Part shown: positions 23,201-34,371 of the stretch, in pieces
Numbering within the stretch: the stretch's first letter is position 1
Layout: each line of letters starts with the position of its first letter
Source of the DNA: Bolinopsis microptera
Taxonomy: Eukaryota; Ctenophora; Tentaculata; Lobata; Bolinopsidae
Direction of reading: 5' to 3'
Assembly (NCBI RefSeq): GCF_026151205.1
Contig: NC_087073.1
Location: forward strand, 3,274,501-3,338,500
Length of the DNA stretch: 64,000 nucleotides
Position numbers and translations under genes: made by a program
Notes under the pieces: model-generated
Databases searched by the model: none
The model's input: only the letters and a program-made list of their open reading frames with translations
Told to the model about the DNA's origin: nothing

Positions 23201-26200
23201 CTGTCCTAATTTCCGTTCGTGATCTAATAAAGTGGAGTGTGATGTTCGCGTGTAACGCCTGACTCAGTTACTGTTAGGTCATACCCAAGCTCTCTGGATC
23301 ATCTTTCTTGTAATCAGTGACTTGAGGTCCTGTTTGGATGCGTCCACTCCCTTTGTTTATCAATATATACCCATCCTCCCATACATTGACCGGAAAATGA
23401 TCAAACCGGCAGGCCAAAACCATCAAAACTGCTGTAAATGTCGATAGGCCTATGATAACTTAAGTCACATAACTTAAGTCACATAACTTAAGTCACATAA
23501 CTTAAGTCACATAACTTAAGTCACATAACTTAAGTCACATAAATTCGCCAATCAATGTATCTGCCTTTCTCCTTATATTATTGGGCGTTATGTCTGGATC
23601 AATTTTGTAAAGTTACATGGCATGTGTTAATTATCTAGACATTGTTACCTGTTAGGTGAATAGAATAAAGCGTGTGTGAACCAGTATAATTGTGTTTAAA
23701 CTATTCTGAGCTGACATAGAAAGTGTCGTGTACAATATCGCCGTATTGAATGTAAATTAACACACCTTTCAGTGCTGAAACCAAACCGTTAATTAGCAAT
23801 TAGAGGGACCTTGTCAAGTTTTCTACTTTTCGGTATTTGAGTGTAAAAGCACATGATCTCAAGCGTCAAGTTGCTCGTTTCGCATATTTTACACCTTCCT
23901 TAAAAGAAATTGTTATTCCAGGCCCAGTATCTCCAAGAAGTCCTCCTGAGAATCTCAAGTTTACTCGATAATCTTCACATTCTGTCACAAATGAACGAAC
24001 GGATAGAAGGTAAGGATATGCTTCTTGAAAAGATAGAAGCAGTCAGTTTTATAAATTGTATTGAGATTGGTATCTAACCATTAATGAAGCCCCATCCACA
24101 GATGACCCACGCCTAAGAACGATACTCGCCTTCGCAACTCTAGATCCAGACAACATGACCTACGAGGTGAGACCCTGATTTTATATAATTTTTGCTCCCT
24201 GGAAATATATTTTGTGATATTTCTGGAATGTTTTAAATTACGTGGGGAAGTGTTTACAAAATGCCGACAGCATGTCAGAGGTGATCTTGTAGGGACTCCC
24301 TTTTCTGCTATTGTCACATTGTTGGAGGAATAATAGCATTGCATCTTTTGTTTCCTATCTTTCAGAGCATTGGGCCTCGTAGTCGTTTCAAATAGCTATT
24401 TCAGGCCTTTTTGATATCCTTAAAAAGGGCAGAATTAACGCACTGTTTTATTTTGAGTGAATTACTCTGTGCATATTACATTATTACTGGTAGATTTGTC
24501 TGCATCAGAATATATCGATATGGATATTACTGATATTCTACATTTAATCATGAAATTTTGCGACTCAGATATTTTCGAAATATGTGTCAGAAATGTCTCG
24601 ACATATTTGACATATTTGTCACCCTGGCTGTAACTTGAAAGTGTTGGGTTATCAACATGCCCAGAATATAATATAATCAAATAAACAATATCAAATAAAC
24701 AATAATTTCAAACATGTCGGAGATCAACATTTCACCTCCATCTTACCCTCTAGTTCCATGGGCAAATAATTCAGTGAAAAAATTTACCCAAATTTTATTT
24801 GCGAAATAAAATTATACGGGTGACCTGTTCCATAGGCAAATAATTTGCACACAGTAATCGATACGCGGGTCCGGGACTCGACGGCGTAAGACTCTACGGC
24901 GTAAGATTCTAACCCTAACCCTTACACTAACCCTTCCCCTAACCCGCCGTAGAGTCTCACGCCGTAGAGTCCGGACCCCTGTTAATACGTGAGCACGTTC
25001 ACAAATTTTTATTAGCTCAAATATTTGAGTGAATCGAAAAGAGAGAGGTAAAAAGTCGGGAAAATTATATTTGAGTGAAAATTTGCCCATGGAACTGTAG
25101 GATAAAGCGGGTATCTCCAGGAAATACTAATAGTATATCCGTTATAGTGTTATACCCAGAATATAAACTTTGTTTTGGATTATATTTGGTTTATAGCGTA
25201 GGACTATTAAAGTATCAGTGTTAACTAAACGGTGTTGCATAACCAGGAAGTGCTGTCTTGTACAGAGAATAAGGCGAGATTTTAAGCTTTGTTGTTCGTT
25301 GGCTTCAGCATAATACTAATAGTAGAAATATACTAATAAACGTGGAAATATGCAAAGACTCACAATTGGATATTGAATGTCGTAATAGAGAAATAAAATC
25401 ACGCCTGACTCCTACAAAACATCGACCATCAGTTCTAAAGCTGTCACTTATAATCACGAACCAGTCTCTCGTTTACTCTGGATCAATTATACAAGTCTAA
25501 TTACAGTAAGTTTAAAACGTTCCCTATCAAAATACATAGCGGTGTGAATCCGCTGTTCTACTAATGTCACTTATAACACTTTACTAATACACTTTACTAT
25601 TACCAGTACATACCTCCTCCTTGTTACATACAGGGTCTTGACAACAACACGCTGACCGATATACAATGTACAAAACACATTACCACACATTATGATTGTG
25701 TCACACATTATGATTGTGTCACACATTTGAGACAGTGTCACACATTATGAAACAGTGTCACACATTATGAAACAGTGTCACACATTATGATTGTGTCACA
25801 CATTTGAGACAGTGTCACACATTATGACAGTGTCACACATTTGAAACAGTGTCACACATTATGACAGTGTCACACATTTGAAACAGTTAGTAAACAGGAT
25901 TTTAATTATCGCAGACTACAAATGTACAAGTTAGCTGCTTTACACACATTATCCGACTTCGAACATGGTACCACTTTGTAATTTGTATGTTACGGCTTCG
26001 ACCTCCAATCCTTATATTTCTGATTTTGTTCCAGCTTCTTAAGTTACTATTTCTCAAGGGTTTCATCCATCATGCAGTTTCCAGATCCACTGGGACTTCT
26101 CGGCACTGCAACGGTAGGTACTGGGTAGTGACATCTTGACACCTTGACACCTTGACACCTTTAATAACGAGTCGGCATGCTAGCTGACATTAGGGGGAGG

Positions 26201-27889
26201 CGGTACAAATCTGCTAATTAAACTGGAGGTCGCTATACCTCAGAGTATACTCTTAGCTCTATTCCTATTCTTGTGTTTCATTGGCATTTATCCGCGGGAA
26301 GTGATAGTTCGGCTGCTGACGTTAGCGGCATGATTTATCCAACTAATACATCAATATCCCGTACTCTCCAGCTTACAGAAGTCGTTTCCTTATATCAGAT
26401 CCTTATTTTTGCACCTGGTTCGTATTGTTTAGAACGCTTGGTTATTATATTCTGCAATGATTGGTATACGTCACCTTCAGCAACTGTTGATGCTGGACGA
26501 GCTCCTGCCCAAGAACCAAGGCGCTACAAAAGAGATGATCAGCAACAAAACGAGTCTTCAGCAGTACCACAAGTCCGATAATCATGAGAACGATAGTTGT
26601 ATTATTTGTATCACCGACTTTGAAGAGAGCGAGGGAATCAGGTCAGTGCCACTTTAGTGGAATATCATGGGTTTAAATTTACTTCTGTAAATTTGTTTAA
26701 AAAGATAATTCTGTTAAGGTATGTAAGGGTTGTAATTATGTTTTGTCAGTGCATTTTCGCTCTCCTGTTGTAGATTACTGAACACTTAGTAATATTGATC
26801 CAATATTTCACAAGCTAGTTGCATGTTAGAGCCTTTGTCAGCAGGTTTGGTTATTTAACTCGTGATAATAATATGATTAATAACCTAAAATAATAAATTA
26901 TTAATTAATAACCTAATTATCATAAGTAATTATCATAGGTTATTAATAACTAATTATTATAGGTTATTACCGTGCTGTCATATTTATCACTTTGGGTGTG
27001 TGGACAACTGGTTAAAACGAAAGAAAACCTGCCCTATGTGCAGATCACCTATCGATGACAGTAAGTTTTTATTTTCCATAAATTTGTATGCTTTTTGAGG
27101 ATCATTTAATTCTTAACTGTTTTTTCACTTTCTTCACTAATGGAGAATTTGTCACGCTACTGATCCTGCTAGCTAATGTTTAAGGCAAAATACCATGTAG
27201 CAAGATGAATGATGACAAACTGATAAACGAACTCGGCTTGTTTTAGAAATGCTAAGTCGAAAATGAGGGAACATTGATATTCCTACTCCTATGATACCCT
27301 GATCACTAGTGTTTTATCTTCGCGCCCTCCATAAAATATGTTTTTAGTACTCTGTCCTATGTCTTGGTTGGGACCGCATGGGTTGGAAATGTTACCAATT
27401 AAGTTGGAGATTATTAAGTTAGGGTTGTTATCCTGGAAGGGTGCAGATAAAAAGTTATTAGTGTTGGACTCCGCCCAATGCTCATTGCTCTGTTCCGCTT
27501 ATAATTATTGTTCATATTATTATCTGTTATGATAATACACCTTATCTTACCCTGCATCGACTTAAGGATAATAAGCATATTTCAAATTGTGTGACAGTAT
27601 CATGTGTGAAAGTGTGATCGTTGTAAATAACTAAGAGACTGCATTTTCTTTGGCAATATACAATATAATAACGTTTCTCTGCCCCATACTACGAGTATGA
27701 CCCATAACCAGTTTGTCAGTACACACTGGCATTATTCTAGGATTACCTCTCACTTCCTAACCCACTAAAGTTTCTGTTTCACTAAAGTTTCTGTTTCACT
27801 AAAGTTTCTGTTTCACTAAAGTTTCTGTTTCAGAGCCGACCAAGATGTATCTTGAGCGTATGGATCGATATCGGGATTTTAAGAAATGA
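14240..27889 (+). CDS. RING-H2 protein, probable E3 ubiquitin ligase (18 exons)
   Basis: Eighteen exons join in phase into 697 codons: 14240-14300, 14457-14526, 15472-15650, 15915-16058, 16401-16531, 17364-17724, 17866-17931, 19585-19624, 19872-20065, 20820-20885, 21164-21324, 22752-22868, 23922-24009, 24102-24166, 26078-26113, 26481-26641, 26963-27060 and 27834-27889. The N-terminal two thirds are low-complexity, rich in Ser, Arg, Pro and Thr, with a Thr/Pro run in the 361-nt exon. The C-terminus is a canonical RING-H2: CIIC, then [24 protein letters not shown], split over two exons, with a 23-residue tail ending RYRDFKK. Such fingers bind an E2 enzyme; substrates are unknown. The layout resembles RLIM/RNF111-type ligases with a disordered N-terminus, but I do not recognise an ortholog. 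The first two acceptors and the 36-nt exon are the least certain. At 16395/16401 two acceptors six bases apart both keep frame. No transmembrane segment is seen. Confidence 0.85.
15786..15914. repeat. 43-bp tandem triplication ending in a splice acceptor
   Basis: Three near-identical units, each ending TGTTGTACAG, the acceptor used for the exon at 15915. Using either upstream acceptor would add 43 or 86 bases and place an in-frame TAA right after the junction, so only the last copy keeps the protein open. Confidence 0.9.
17969..19403. repeat. 55-bp minisatellite with higher-order structure
   Basis: About 26 head-to-tail copies of a 55-bp unit (core CCTACTGTTCTGGTTGAAGA, then GCACGTCAGTTTACTGGCT) inside an intron of the RING gene. 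Variant units (CTCCACTT for CTACACTT, GTTAACT for GTTTACT) recur in the same order. A special block with an inverted core (CTTCAACCAGAACAGTAGG) appears at about 18131 and again 633 bp later. The array thus grew partly by duplication of a multi-unit block. Confidence 0.95.
20113..20157. repeat. Short tandem repeat TTTCCGGTTGTGCCTA
   Basis: About two and a half copies of a 16-bp unit in an intron of the RING gene. No function suggested. Confidence 0.7.
22014..22727 (-). mobile_element. Penelope-like element fragment with GIY-YIG endonuclease
   Basis: An open frame of 237 codons encodes the C-terminal endonuclease of a Penelope-like retroelement. It has a cysteine-rich linker ([19 protein letters not shown]), the GIY-YIG core as VVYKI followed by [18 protein letters not shown], and the distal Glu in [20 protein letters not shown]. 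The reverse transcriptase that normally precedes it is missing, so this is a 5'-truncated copy. It lies antisense in the intron before the RING-gene exon at 22752, only about 25 bases from that exon, so its right edge abuts the splice acceptor. No stop interrupts the endonuclease frame. The upstream Leu-rich stretch ([14 protein letters not shown]) fits the end of the RT/linker region. Confidence 0.88.
23455..23543. repeat. 14-bp tandem repeat ACTTAAGTCACATA
   Basis: About six perfect copies in an intron of the RING gene. Confidence 0.9.
24751..25099. mobile_element. Small fold-back element with a telomere-like centre
   Basis: Both ends carry AGTTCCATGGGCAAAT in inverted orientation, and a third related segment (TGTTCCATAGGCAAATAATT) lies inside near 24819. 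The middle is a second inverted repeat. No coding capacity and no clear target duplication. It is read as a MITE-like insertion in a RING-gene intron. Confidence 0.6.
24868..24977. repeat. Inverted repeat with CCCTAA-type loop
   Basis: Two arms of about 33 bases (GGTCCGGGACTC... and ...AGAGTCCGGACC, with CTCTACGGCG inside) enclose a loop of degenerate CCCTAA repeats (CTAACCCTAACCC, CCCTTCCCCTAACCC). It resembles interstitial telomeric sequence inside a hairpin. Confidence 0.75.
25680..25887. repeat. Irregular tandem array of GTGTCACACATT units
   Basis: About eleven units of 19-24 bp alternating between ATGATT, TTGAGACA, ATGAAACA and TTGAAACA spacers, in the intron before the 36-nt exon of the RING gene. 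Degenerate copies indicate an older array than the 22-bp or 55-bp ones. Confidence 0.85.
27763..27830. repeat. 17-bp polypyrimidine tract repeated four times at a splice acceptor
   Basis: Four perfect copies of CACTAAAGTTTCTGTTT stand directly before the CAG acceptor of the last RING-gene exon. Only the final copy is followed by AG; the others run into CACT. CACTAAAG could supply a branch-point A in each unit. Confidence 0.92.
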
Positions 27890-28775
27890 AGCCAGCTCAA
27901 AGAACTACATCAAACCAAAAGATGATATCAAGCTGCAAACCACATCGAATAAGAGATTTTTACAGGTAGCAACTCAGGTTGAAAGTACATACAAAACGAA
28001 ATCCTGGGTCAAGACAGTGGACTAAATCCTAATTTTGTATGTTATTAAAAGAATTTTGATTTTTGGAAAAGACTTTTATTGAAAGGGAGAGTGCGGGTAT
28101 GTTGTTGCGGTTGTCAGATTATATACAATGTAAAATCCAGATTCAGCTTCTCTCTTTGAGTTTTTAAATTCAGATTCGATGATGAGCACATTTTTTGATG
28201 ATTCATGTTGTTGCTAATCATTTTATCTGGTAGGGTAAATTCTAAATTAATACCGAATATATTAAAAAACTAAATATATGATACCAGTGTATTAATACTT
28301 TGAGAGTACCTAAAACTAAGTTCATTATAATTATAATGTTGTTTAAACGATAGTTTTGAAATTATTGTTTGATCAGTAGAATTATTGTTATCATTTGGGC
28401 CAATTTGCGACCTAATGCCAGATGAATACTAATAATGATGTGTACATATGATATACTTTTATTCTCAAAATGTTACATTTTAATTGAACGGAAATAACAA
28501 GCCTGTATTGCATTTGTCGATCTTTCAACTATTCAAGCCTGAAAATAAAAACGTATCAAGAGCCGTGTGCAACCTTACAGAACTATAATGTTTGAATGAA
28601 AGTACCACTTACTACTGTACTACGTCACTATTTATCAACTATGGAGTCGTTTATAAGCAATTACTTAATCAATTTTTGGTCAATTTTCGGTCAATTTTCG
28701 CTCCCCCTCCGTAATACTAATCAGTTTTACCAATAGTAATTGTGTTAAAAATTAAGCAAGCGTAATTATTTAGAA
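27890..28775. other. 3' flank of the RING gene
   Basis: No coding sequence seen. An AATAAA at 28544-28549 could be a polyadenylation signal for the RING gene, giving a 3' UTR of about 650 bases. Confidence 0.35.
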
Positions 28776-28821
28776 ACCCCCTCTCTCCCCCTTAGTGATT
28801 ACGTAATATGTGAACCACCCC
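28776..28821. mobile_element. Solitary end of the Harbinger-like family
   Basis: GATTACGTAATATGTGAACC followed by ACCCC, preceded by C-rich sequence, matches the terminus and subterminal poly-G/C of the 7283-8653 element with few differences. No partner end was found nearby, so it is a fragment or a deleted copy. Confidence 0.65.
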
Positions 28822-28879
28822 GATACTTCTACTACTTGCTGATAAAAGGAAAATCATGAAAATTCATATTTTTAAAATT

Positions 28880-29740
28880 TCTGAACGGAAATTTGATAGC
28901 TAATTGAGGATGGTATGAGACCAAATTGACGTACTGGAACTCTGGAAGTCAAAATCCCCGAAAAAATAGAAAAAATAGAAAAAATCATATTGTCCCATTT
29001 TCAGTTTTTGAAGACGAAACTTCCAGGACTGAAAATTCAACAATTACTCACCAATAACCAATTACTCAGTCAACTATATATGGCATATATGGCACAATTG
29101 AGGTGCTGGAAGTTTGATTCCGGTCGGAGGAAGCTTACTACAGAAACTTACAAAACAAAAATTCATATTTTCCAAATCCTGTCCCATTTTCAAATATGAA
29201 ACTTTCTAAACGGAAATTTGACCGATTTGATGGACTTTTTGCCCAACGACCAATTAGTTAGCTAATTAAGGATGGTATGAGACCAAATTGGGGTACTGGA
29301 ACTCAAAATCCCTGAAAAAATTTCTGGACAATAATTCGGTCAAAACTTATATGCTTTTGCCTTTGGCGGAGATATAAACTGCGCCAACGTTAGTTAGCTA
29401 ATTAGGGATGGTATGAGACCAAATTGGGGTACTGGAAGTCAAAATTCCCGAAAAAATGGAAAAAACATATTCTCCCATTTATTTTCCCATTTTCAGTTTT
29501 TGAAGACGAAACTTCCAGCACCGAAAATTCACAGTTTTTACCGAATTATTGTCCAGAAACCAATTAGTCAGTCAACAATAGATGGCATATGACACAATTG
29601 AGGTGCTGGAAGTTCGATTCCGGTCGGAGGAAGCTAACTACAGAGAGCTTTACAAAACAAAAATTCATATTTTCCAAATCCTGTCCCATTTTCAAATACG
29701 AAAATTTCTGAACAGAAATTTGAAACCAATTATTCACACA
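28880..29740. repeat. Partly duplicated repeat, about 490-bp offset
   Basis: Segments such as CAGTTTTTGAAGACGAAACT (28999 and 29487) and GATTCCGGTCGGAGGAAGCT recur about 490 bases apart, and GGATGGTATGAGACCAAATTG occurs three times (about 28908, 29269, 29405). It looks like a decayed repeat or transposon that was duplicated and deleted in part. No coding frame is conserved between the copies. Confidence 0.7.
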
Positions 29741-30160
29741 AACCTGGTTATCATTTTGATTTATATGGAGCATAGTACCATTAGGACATTGAATCAAGTA
29801 ACGCGTGACTCAGTAATGGGGTTTTATTGAATAGATATTATGAATAATTCAAGTGCACGATCATATTCATAATATTAATATTAATATGGGCAACCTCCCC
29901 CAGTTACAATTTATGTTAAAAAGTCCTACCAATTTAAATATCCCTGACCTCTCATACAAATTGCTCATCTCAATTTGACCTGACGGATTTTACTTTTAAT
30001 GAAGGATTTTGCTCTTAATGTTTTATTAATTAACTTAATTAAAAGTTAAAACATTAAAAGTAAAATCGTTCATATATTCATATTGTGCGTCACTATAACA
30101 TGTACATTGTATAAGCTTCATTGAACCCCGCTATCTATTAATTAAGTGGAACTGTTGCTA

Positions 30161-30246
30161 TTGCTCTAACCAGAGCCCTCTCGCTTGCAGTAGCGCGCGA
30201 CCGCCGAAGGCGTCACGCAGTACGCGTATACACATGGCTATGTGAA
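30161..30246 (+). mobile_element. Hairpin-ended mini-element, copy C (86 bp)
   Basis: Third clean copy of the 10.0-10.3 kb family. It has the same TTGCTCTAACCAGAGC start and CACATGGCTATGTGAA end, with perfect 9-bp direct repeats CTGTTGCTA at 30152-30160 and 30247-30255. It lacks about 30 internal bases relative to copy A. Both terminal hairpins are intact although the interior is shortened, which suggests the ends are what matters for movement. Confidence 0.85.
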
Positions 30247-30524
30247 CTGTTGCTATATAAACATAGGTGATAGATTTTGTAGGGTCGTTAATTGTTTAGT
30301 TTGATATTTACAATCCTGCAGCCGGTAACTCGACATTTGTCCGAACACTATGAACTGACTACCTTTCAACAGTGGAGGTAATCAGTAATGCTAACTTAGT
30401 CACTGACTGTGGTAATGTTCGCGTTTGTACTTTCAGTTTGGGAACTTGGATTGTAGGTTATTTAGCCTTGTTTTCATCTCGGAAAGATGTTTTGAAATGA
30501 GCTTCGTTAGATTTATATGTAAAT

Positions 30525-30588
30525 CTTTTTCTATATTTCATCTAATTTCTATTTAAATATATAGAAATTAGATGAAATATAGAAAAAG
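30525..30588. repeat. Perfect 28-bp-arm palindrome
   Basis: CTTTTTCTATATTTCATCTA... folds back on ...TAGATGAAATATAGAAAAAG with an 8-base AT loop. All 28 pairs match. Confidence 0.9.
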
Positions 30589-30599
30589 AAAAAAACACC

Positions 30600-33480
30600 A
30601 TTGTCTACTAGTAGTAGTAGTAAATAAACCCACATTCACAGATGTTGTCCATGTCAGTCAAGTCCTATCATTGTTACTTCATGCTTTGATATTGATCATG
30701 ATCACCCATGTTTATCGTAAGAAGTTTCAAGTTAGGAATTTTTTCGTTTATATCAAGTTGAACAATCTAAATCCCTGTTGCCAAAGCAACCGATCTGCTT
30801 ACCGCTATAGTTATACGCAAACTTTTATCAAATACTCCAATATATATAAATAGGCTAATCACAAAAACATATAAATCCTTCCTTTCACCTATATTTCAAT
30901 TCTACTCAAATATTTTATACCATTTGCATATTGTCATTGACTATGCAGCCAAATGGCGGGGAATCCATGAGATAATGTGGGAATTTTACAATATTATATT
31001 ATAGCTCCGCGACTAAAATAGGCGTTTTATTTTAGCAGCGTCGTAGGCACACATTTTTTAACAGCTTCAAATCACTATCAGGGGGCCGAATTTTGGAGCC
31101 TAGTAAATTCTACAGCATACAGAAACTAGTCATACGATGAAATCAATCAAGTGCATATTACTTTTTGATAGATTTTGATATTTATCATTATGTTGAATAT
31201 GAAGATCGGCTTATGAATTTGTGGTTCTGAGAAAGTGCAGATCTTTATGAATCGTATTTGATTGAACTGGCGTCCTGCAGTGATTGAATCCTTAATTGTG
31301 ATTAAATTTGACCTTTCTGCCCGTTTATTTAGATAGCAACCATGATGAGTTATCAAGTTTTCTGTGTCTTCCTAGAACTAGAAGTATCTTTGTACCATAT
31401 ATCATTGTAACCATTATAATATTGGAAACCAGGGTTTCTTGACTTTGTGCTCCTATATTATACTTCTAATAACCATAGCAACTCTTGAAGGTTATAGAAT
31501 CTTTAAGTTAAAGTTATGAGGTTGCGTCTGAAATTTCGTAAATAACCGTGACCTTGAGAACATGTGGCGACCCTGCACTTCATGGCAGATGAGCCAATGT
31601 TACGTAACGTTGTAGAAACCACTCGTCTGGTCAATATCACTACTCCTCAGTGCCCATACAGCGACCCATTCTGATTACATCTGTGCAGCATCCTACCAGC
31701 TGCTTCGTCCTTCGTTATCATTAAATTATTATTAATTTCTCAAGTTAAGGATGCTTCAAATTTGTATACTTTATTAAATAATGAACATCGTTGACTGTAC
31801 GACGTGATGTGCTGATCGAGGTGGGTATCAGGGAGAGAGGGGGATTGGGGAGACCAGATAAGCAGATAGCTATATATAAGTAACTTCGTATTAGTTTATG
31901 TTGCACTCGGCAATGATAGCTATTTGATCGAGTTATTTAATATTTTCATAGTTTTCTTATTGGCTGATAGTGATCGAGATTAGATAAAAACTTCACAGAG
32001 ATGCCATTGGTGCAAACTGCAGACCACCCTTAAACCTTAATAGCTGTTGGTACGCGTGATTCCATCTTTGGTTAACTGTTGAGGAGGTGGTTAAATTCAT
32101 AGTGTAGTCGTTGGTTGCTCAGTCGGGTGCTGTCCTTGACCTTTGGAGTACGGGTTCTACTTAGATCTCTTAACTCTACAGTTGGCTTGCTTCTTAGATA
32201 TGTTTTATATTTGGTATAGATAACCACATCATCTCATAACAATTTTTAAACAGTTAGACACGAAGCCCTTTTTGATTAAATCGACTGGAAAATGGTTATA
32301 AGAAATTTTACCATTGCCCATTTATACCATTTGAAATGGGAATTTTTCTGGTTTTTTGTGGTTCCTTAAGCTTATAGTTATGTTCCACGGTTTCAATTTA
32401 ATAGCGGTTGTATTGCATCCGTATGAACCAACTGAGATTGTGAACCAGGCTGGGACCCTTCACGGTAAGAGGGTTATTGCCGGGGTTATTGCCGGTAATA
32501 ACAGTGCGTTGACAATGTCACTCGTACGTCAAGTCAGCTTTGATTTGAATTAGTGGAAGCACTAGACCTGAAATTAAAGCTGAAGTGCATTATTGCAGAT
32601 AGTTATACCTTCATATAATCACAGATTTACTGGTAGAGCAGCTCTCATTTCACAAACCTTGTCTGATCTTTTGGATATAATGACGGACAGTTGGGTCTTT
32701 CAAATACTCGTGTTACATTCTCATTTCTGAAGAACTTTAATGATACGGAGCTTCCTTGAAATTATCAGCTAATTCAATAGCCCAGGTTTAATCTCGTGAT
32801 CTCGTAAGATAGAGTACTGAATAGTATAACTGGAATTCCAATCTAGAAGTTAAATTGTCAATCTTGTCAAGGACTAGTCTGTCATGCTGAATTCTTATTT
32901 CGGCTCAGGAATTCTGGATTATGCTGCATTTCAGGTACGGCTAACGTTGGTTCACTTAACCACGAAATTATCCCAGGCTTTAAATCAAGAAGTACTTGCT
33001 ACACGTTACAGCGTTACCTCTTATCCGGCGACCTTAACTTTTATTAAACTTTATCTTTTTAATTCATGACCTAGCTCGGTCTGCAGTGCCTCAAAACATA
33101 ATTTTAGACTTAGTCAGGATAACAGGATTTTTGCTATAATTCTGTATTTTTGTATTTTAGGAGTTAGAACTTGTTGTACTTGTCTATTGCCTAGATACTT
33201 TTGTCTTCATCCGTAACAAGAATATATATATATATGTATACAACGGTGTTTCTCTCTCCTTTTAGCAAAGTGCTCAACTAATTGAATAGGAGGTTTATAA
33301 GCGTGACAAAGTAATAAACGATGTTTTCGTCAAACTAAAAGTTTCATGGATGTGTGAACAACAATCTTCAGTGACATGATTACAAATAAAATTGCAAAAA
33401 TTATACAACACAGTGCTCCTTTATCAATTCTTAATGCCTATAACTAATAAATTCTAACTAAAAATTTCTAACTAAAATTT
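30600..33480. other. Gene-poor stretch, nothing recognised
   Basis: AT-rich, with only short chance open frames and a TA microsatellite near 33224. No homology, RNA gene or repeat structure could be supported. Confidence 0.35.
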
Positions 33481-33483
33481 CTA

Positions 33484-33572
33484 ACTAAGAATTTCCTAGA
33501 ATGTCTACCCAGACTCAATAAATAAAAGATCTGAGATTATCTCTAAATGTAGACATTCTAAGAAATTCTTAG
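33484..33572. repeat. Inverted repeat of about 25-bp arms
   Basis: CTAAGAATTTCCTAGAATGT plus CTAC pairs with GTAGACATTCTAAGAAATTC plus TTAG across a loop of about 40 bases, with one mismatch. Possible tiny MITE; no target duplication was established. Confidence 0.75.
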
Positions 33573-34177
33573 TTATATATATATATATATATCACTTACT
33601 CGTACTCCCTGATAGTGATGCAATTGCATAATATGTAGTATGCACAAATGAACAGAACAATTTTGAAACAAAGTGGCACTTAATCATGTTAATAATAATG
33701 ATTAAAAAGTAATTTCTGGGCGACTCAGTGCTTCATAAAACGGCTACTTAACCTGCTTCTGGTTTAATTTGATACTAATCACAGGTGATCTGAGAATGAA
33801 TTTTCATTAACTTCTGTTAACACCTATGTTTAGTCCAACGAATGGATTTATTTTTATTTAATTTTCAGTAGAACACCCATGGATTATAATTATGGATTAT
33901 AATTATGGATTTAATGTATTATGAATTGTTAGTTATAGTCGTTGATAAAGGATTAAATGAAACTTAATAGCGTCAATCATTAATATGCTATCATGATTTG
34001 ATTCAAACCTTTTAATATTCATGAATCACGTTTACAATCCCGATCCTACTTGTGTGTAATTGTACTGCTTAATATATCTGTCATGGAGTTAGAATACCTC
34101 TTAAACAGGCTACAGCTTATTAGGTGATGTCTCAATTTACATCTGTAGGCCTGATTTTAGTCATTCTAATTAACATA

Positions 34178-34371
34178 GCGGTACTTAGGAACCAGGTACT
34201 TAGGAACCAGGTACTTATGAACCAGGTACTTAGGAACCAGGCATTTAAGAACCAGGTACTTATGAACCAGGTACCTAGGAACCAGGTACTTAGGAACCAG
34301 GTACTTATGAACCAGGTACTTAGGAACTAGGTACTTATGAACCATGAGGTACTACTACTTATGAACCAGGT
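34178..34371. repeat. 15-bp tandem repeat GGAACCAGGTACTTA
   Basis: About twelve copies with R/M substitutions. A 15-bp period keeps one frame open (repeating N-Q-V-L-R/M over about 30 codons), but nothing supports translation. Each unit carries CAGGTA, a partial splice-donor match. Confidence 0.9.

Noticed and set aside
23455-23543. CRISPR-like array from regular short repeats
   Set aside because: The repeats are contiguous with no unique spacers and lie in a eukaryotic intron; the same holds for all other arrays in the window.
26034-26113. Longer exon starting at the acceptor TTTGTTCCAG (26034)
   Set aside because: That acceptor shifts the phase and leads to a stop in the next exon; the acceptor at 26071-26077 keeps the frame into the RING exons.
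29610-29640. GTTCGATTCC resembling a tRNA B box near 29612
   Set aside because: The flanking bases do not form a T-arm stem, and no A box or acceptor stem is placed correctly.
34124-34330. 68-codon frame with repeating N-Q-V-L-R/M
   Set aside because: It is a by-product of the 15-bp tandem repeat; no start context, splice partner or homology.
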